Positions 32,155 to 33,302 of a stretch of DNA of 33,302 bases are shown piece after piece; position 1 is the stretch's first letter, and each line of letters begins with the position of its first letter. Source of the DNA: an uncultured Coriobacteriaceae bacterium (GTDB lineage: Bacteria; Actinomycetota; Coriobacteriia; Coriobacteriales; QAMH01); contig UQUH01000016.1 in the NCBI GenBank assembly GCA_900544245.1, forward strand, positions 1 to 33,302, in the 5' to 3' direction. Made by a program: the position numbers and the translations under genes. Below the pieces are notes generated by a model. That model saw only the letters and a program-made list of their open reading frames with translations, searched no databases and was not told the origin of the DNA.

Positions 32155-32397
32155 CTACGCGGTCGCGTACTTCTCCTCGAGATACGTGTTGATCTCCTCG
32201 ACGCCGTTGTAGAGCTTCTCGTCGTCATACAGGTACGGGATGAAGTCCGCATTGCCGCCGAGCGCGAGCAGCTCGTTGTACGGCTCCACCTGCTCGACAT
32301 CACGCTTGTCGAGTTCGATGTCATGTTCGTCGGCAAAGCTGGTCACGAGTGCGCAAGTCGCGCATGGACCCCAGTAATACAGGATTGGAGCAGCCAT
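32155..32397 (-). CDS. small glutaredoxin/thioredoxin-fold protein
   Basis: 80 aa, starting MAAPILYYWGPCATC. The GPCATC motif gives a CxxC pair (Cys12, Cys15) at the end of the first strand as in glutaredoxins, followed by 'DEHDIELDKRDVEQ' and 'IPYLYDDEKLYNGVEEI', which fits a thioredoxin fold including a Pro before strand 3. It may reduce disulfides or bind a metal. ATG 32397 has GGGAGG 5 nt upstream. A -10 box lies at 32431-32436. Its end touches the MFS remnant. Confidence 0.75.
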   Translation of the reverse strand: MAAPILYYWGPCATCALVTSFADEHDIELDKRDVEQVEPYNELLALGGNADFIPYLYDDEKLYNGVEEINTYLEEKYATA

Positions 32398-32430
32398 GGT
32401 CCCTCCCAAGTCGCGGTATCGAGCAGGATC

Positions 32431-32436
32431 ATTATA
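32431..32436 (-). promoter_or_regulatory. -10 box of the glutaredoxin-like gene
   Basis: TATAAT on the minus strand, 34 bp before the start codon; the -35 region is weak. Confidence 0.5.
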
Positions 32437-32533
32437 CGCGACATGACAGAATTGAAATGTGGTGCTTCCGGCCATGAGTCTGGCACGCCTTCTTCTACAA
32501 TGACAGATACCATCACGAAGGCAAGGAGGCACC

Positions 32534-33211
32534 GTGAAGATTCTCGTCGTGGAAGACGACCCGCTCATCGTGCGAACCCTGGGCGAGCTTCTCGAGGCGG
32601 AAGGCTACGAGGTCGCCACGACCGCCCGCCAGGACGAGGCGACCGCGCTTCTGGCGCAATCCTCCTTCGACCTTCTCCTACTCGACATCACCCTTGCGCA
32701 GGGAAACGGTTTTGCCGTCTGCGCGGCGGCACGCCAGGCGCATCCTGACATGCCGGTCATCTTCCTCACGGCATCGGACGACGAGTATTCGACCGTCGCC
32801 GGGCTCGACATGGGAGCGGTGGATTACATCGCGAAACCCTTTCGCGCGCGCGAGCTGCTCTCGCGCATGAGGGTCGCACTGCGGCAAAGCTCCAGCAGTG
32901 GTAACGCGCTGTGTATCGGAAACCTGCGTCTCGACCCGGCGACGGCCATGGTGAGCAAAGACGACGAAGAGATCGTGCTCTCGGCCCTCGAATACCGTCT
33001 GCTCCTCTACTTTCTCCAAAACCAGGGACGGCTCATCACGCGCGAGATGCTTCGCGATGCCATCTGGGACACGGCAGGCGAATACGTCTCCGATAACTCC
33101 ATCAACGTCTACATCCGCCGCCTGCGCGAGCGGATCGAGGACGATCCCGCGCATCCGGAGGTCATCGTCACGGCCCGTGGACTCGGCTACCGCATCGGAG
33201 CGGGAAAATGA
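32534..33211 (+). CDS. OmpR/PhoB-family response regulator
   Basis: 225 aa. Receiver domain with acidic pocket Asp8/Asp9, phospho-acceptor Asp51 ('LLLLDITLAQG'), Thr79 and Lys101 ('DYIAKPF'). A winged-helix domain with 'LSALEYRLLLYFLQNQGRLI' and 'SINVYIRRLRERIEDDP', ending 'VIVTARGLGYRIGAGK'. The start codon is GTG 32534 with AAGGAGG at a 4 nt distance. TACAAT (32496-32501) may be its -10 box. The stop overlaps the next start (ATGA), so it is co-transcribed with the kinase. The signal sensed is unknown. Confidence 0.93.
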   Translation: MKILVVEDDPLIVRTLGELLEAEGYEVATTARQDEATALLAQSSFDLLLLDITLAQGNGFAVCAAARQAHPDMPVIFLTASDDEYSTVAGLDMGAVDYIAKPFRARELLSRMRVALRQSSSSGNALCIGNLRLDPATAMVSKDDEEIVLSALEYRLLLYFLQNQGRLITREMLRDAIWDTAGEYVSDNSINVYIRRLRERIEDDPAHPEVIVTARGLGYRIGAGK

Positions 33212-33302
33212 GAGGTTTGCTCATTGTTGCGCGCAGGCAAGCTGCTTCGCTCCGACGGTCGCTTCCCGACAGCCCGCTTCGCGGTCTTTACGGCGCGCTC
33301 CC
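33208..33302 (+). CDS. probable sensor histidine kinase, start only
   Basis: ATG 33208 overlaps the regulator's TGA by four bases and the frame stays open to the right edge (MRGLLIVARRQAASLRRSLP and 11 more residues). Only 31 codons are visible, with a basic N-terminus, so the kinase call rests on position after an OmpR-type regulator. Confidence 0.5.
   Translation, partial: MRGLLIVARRQAASLRRSLPDSPLRGLYGAL

Overview
The window looks like a high-GC anaerobic actinobacterium of the class Coriobacteriia, most likely Eggerthellaceae. This is inferred from the content: DMSO-reductase-family molybdoenzymes paired with short two-cluster ferredoxins and MFS carriers, a membrane-embedded LuxR-type regulator, an iron-sulfur aldo-keto reductase, and YhgE/Pip proteins. 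No rRNA or tRNA gene was seen, so the assignment rests on gene content and is not proven.

Left part (1-10.4 kb): two overlapping YhgE/Pip membrane protein genes (the second runs off the left edge), thiC behind a TPP riboswitch, a PezAT-like toxin-antitoxin pair with a cluster of small palindromes upstream, a Mef-like (DHA3) drug exporter behind a good promoter and a seven-codon leader ORF, and a convergent MATE exporter.

Central part (10.4-29.4 kb): nearly all genes are on the minus strand and form an anaerobic respiratory or substrate-processing island. There are two paralogous sets of a cytoplasmic molybdopterin enzyme plus a 112-120 aa ferredoxin. Set 1 is followed by an unknown 177 aa gene. 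Set 2 is followed by a 59 aa small ORF, an amidohydrolase-2 protein with altered metal-ligand positions, an MFS carrier and a lipoprotein. Two more MFS carriers of the same kind, a LuxR-type regulator broken by a one-base frameshift, and a separate four-gene operon (DUF4428-like zinc protein, fucose-isomerase-like protein, acyl-carrier-like protein, SufE-like protein) lie in the same island. The layout resembles the gene sets around gut bacterial catechol dehydroxylases and other acetylene-hydratase-like enzymes; the substrates cannot be read from the sequence.

The most notable signal is a 19-bp dyad with invariant half TGGTATGAG. It occurs at 14076, 17596, 27191 and 29422, in each case 144-231 bp upstream of a molybdoenzyme or MFS start codon. 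It is a good candidate for the operator of LuxR-type regulators and would tie the four units into one regulon.

Right part (29.4-33.3 kb): an ApbE flavin transferase divergent from MFS 3, a small YdhK/DUF7662-like protein, an iron-sulfur aldo-keto reductase interrupted by an in-frame TGA, the remnant of an MFS gene, a glutaredoxin-like protein, and an OmpR-type response regulator with the start of its probable histidine kinase. Three broken genes in one window point to local decay or to sequence errors.
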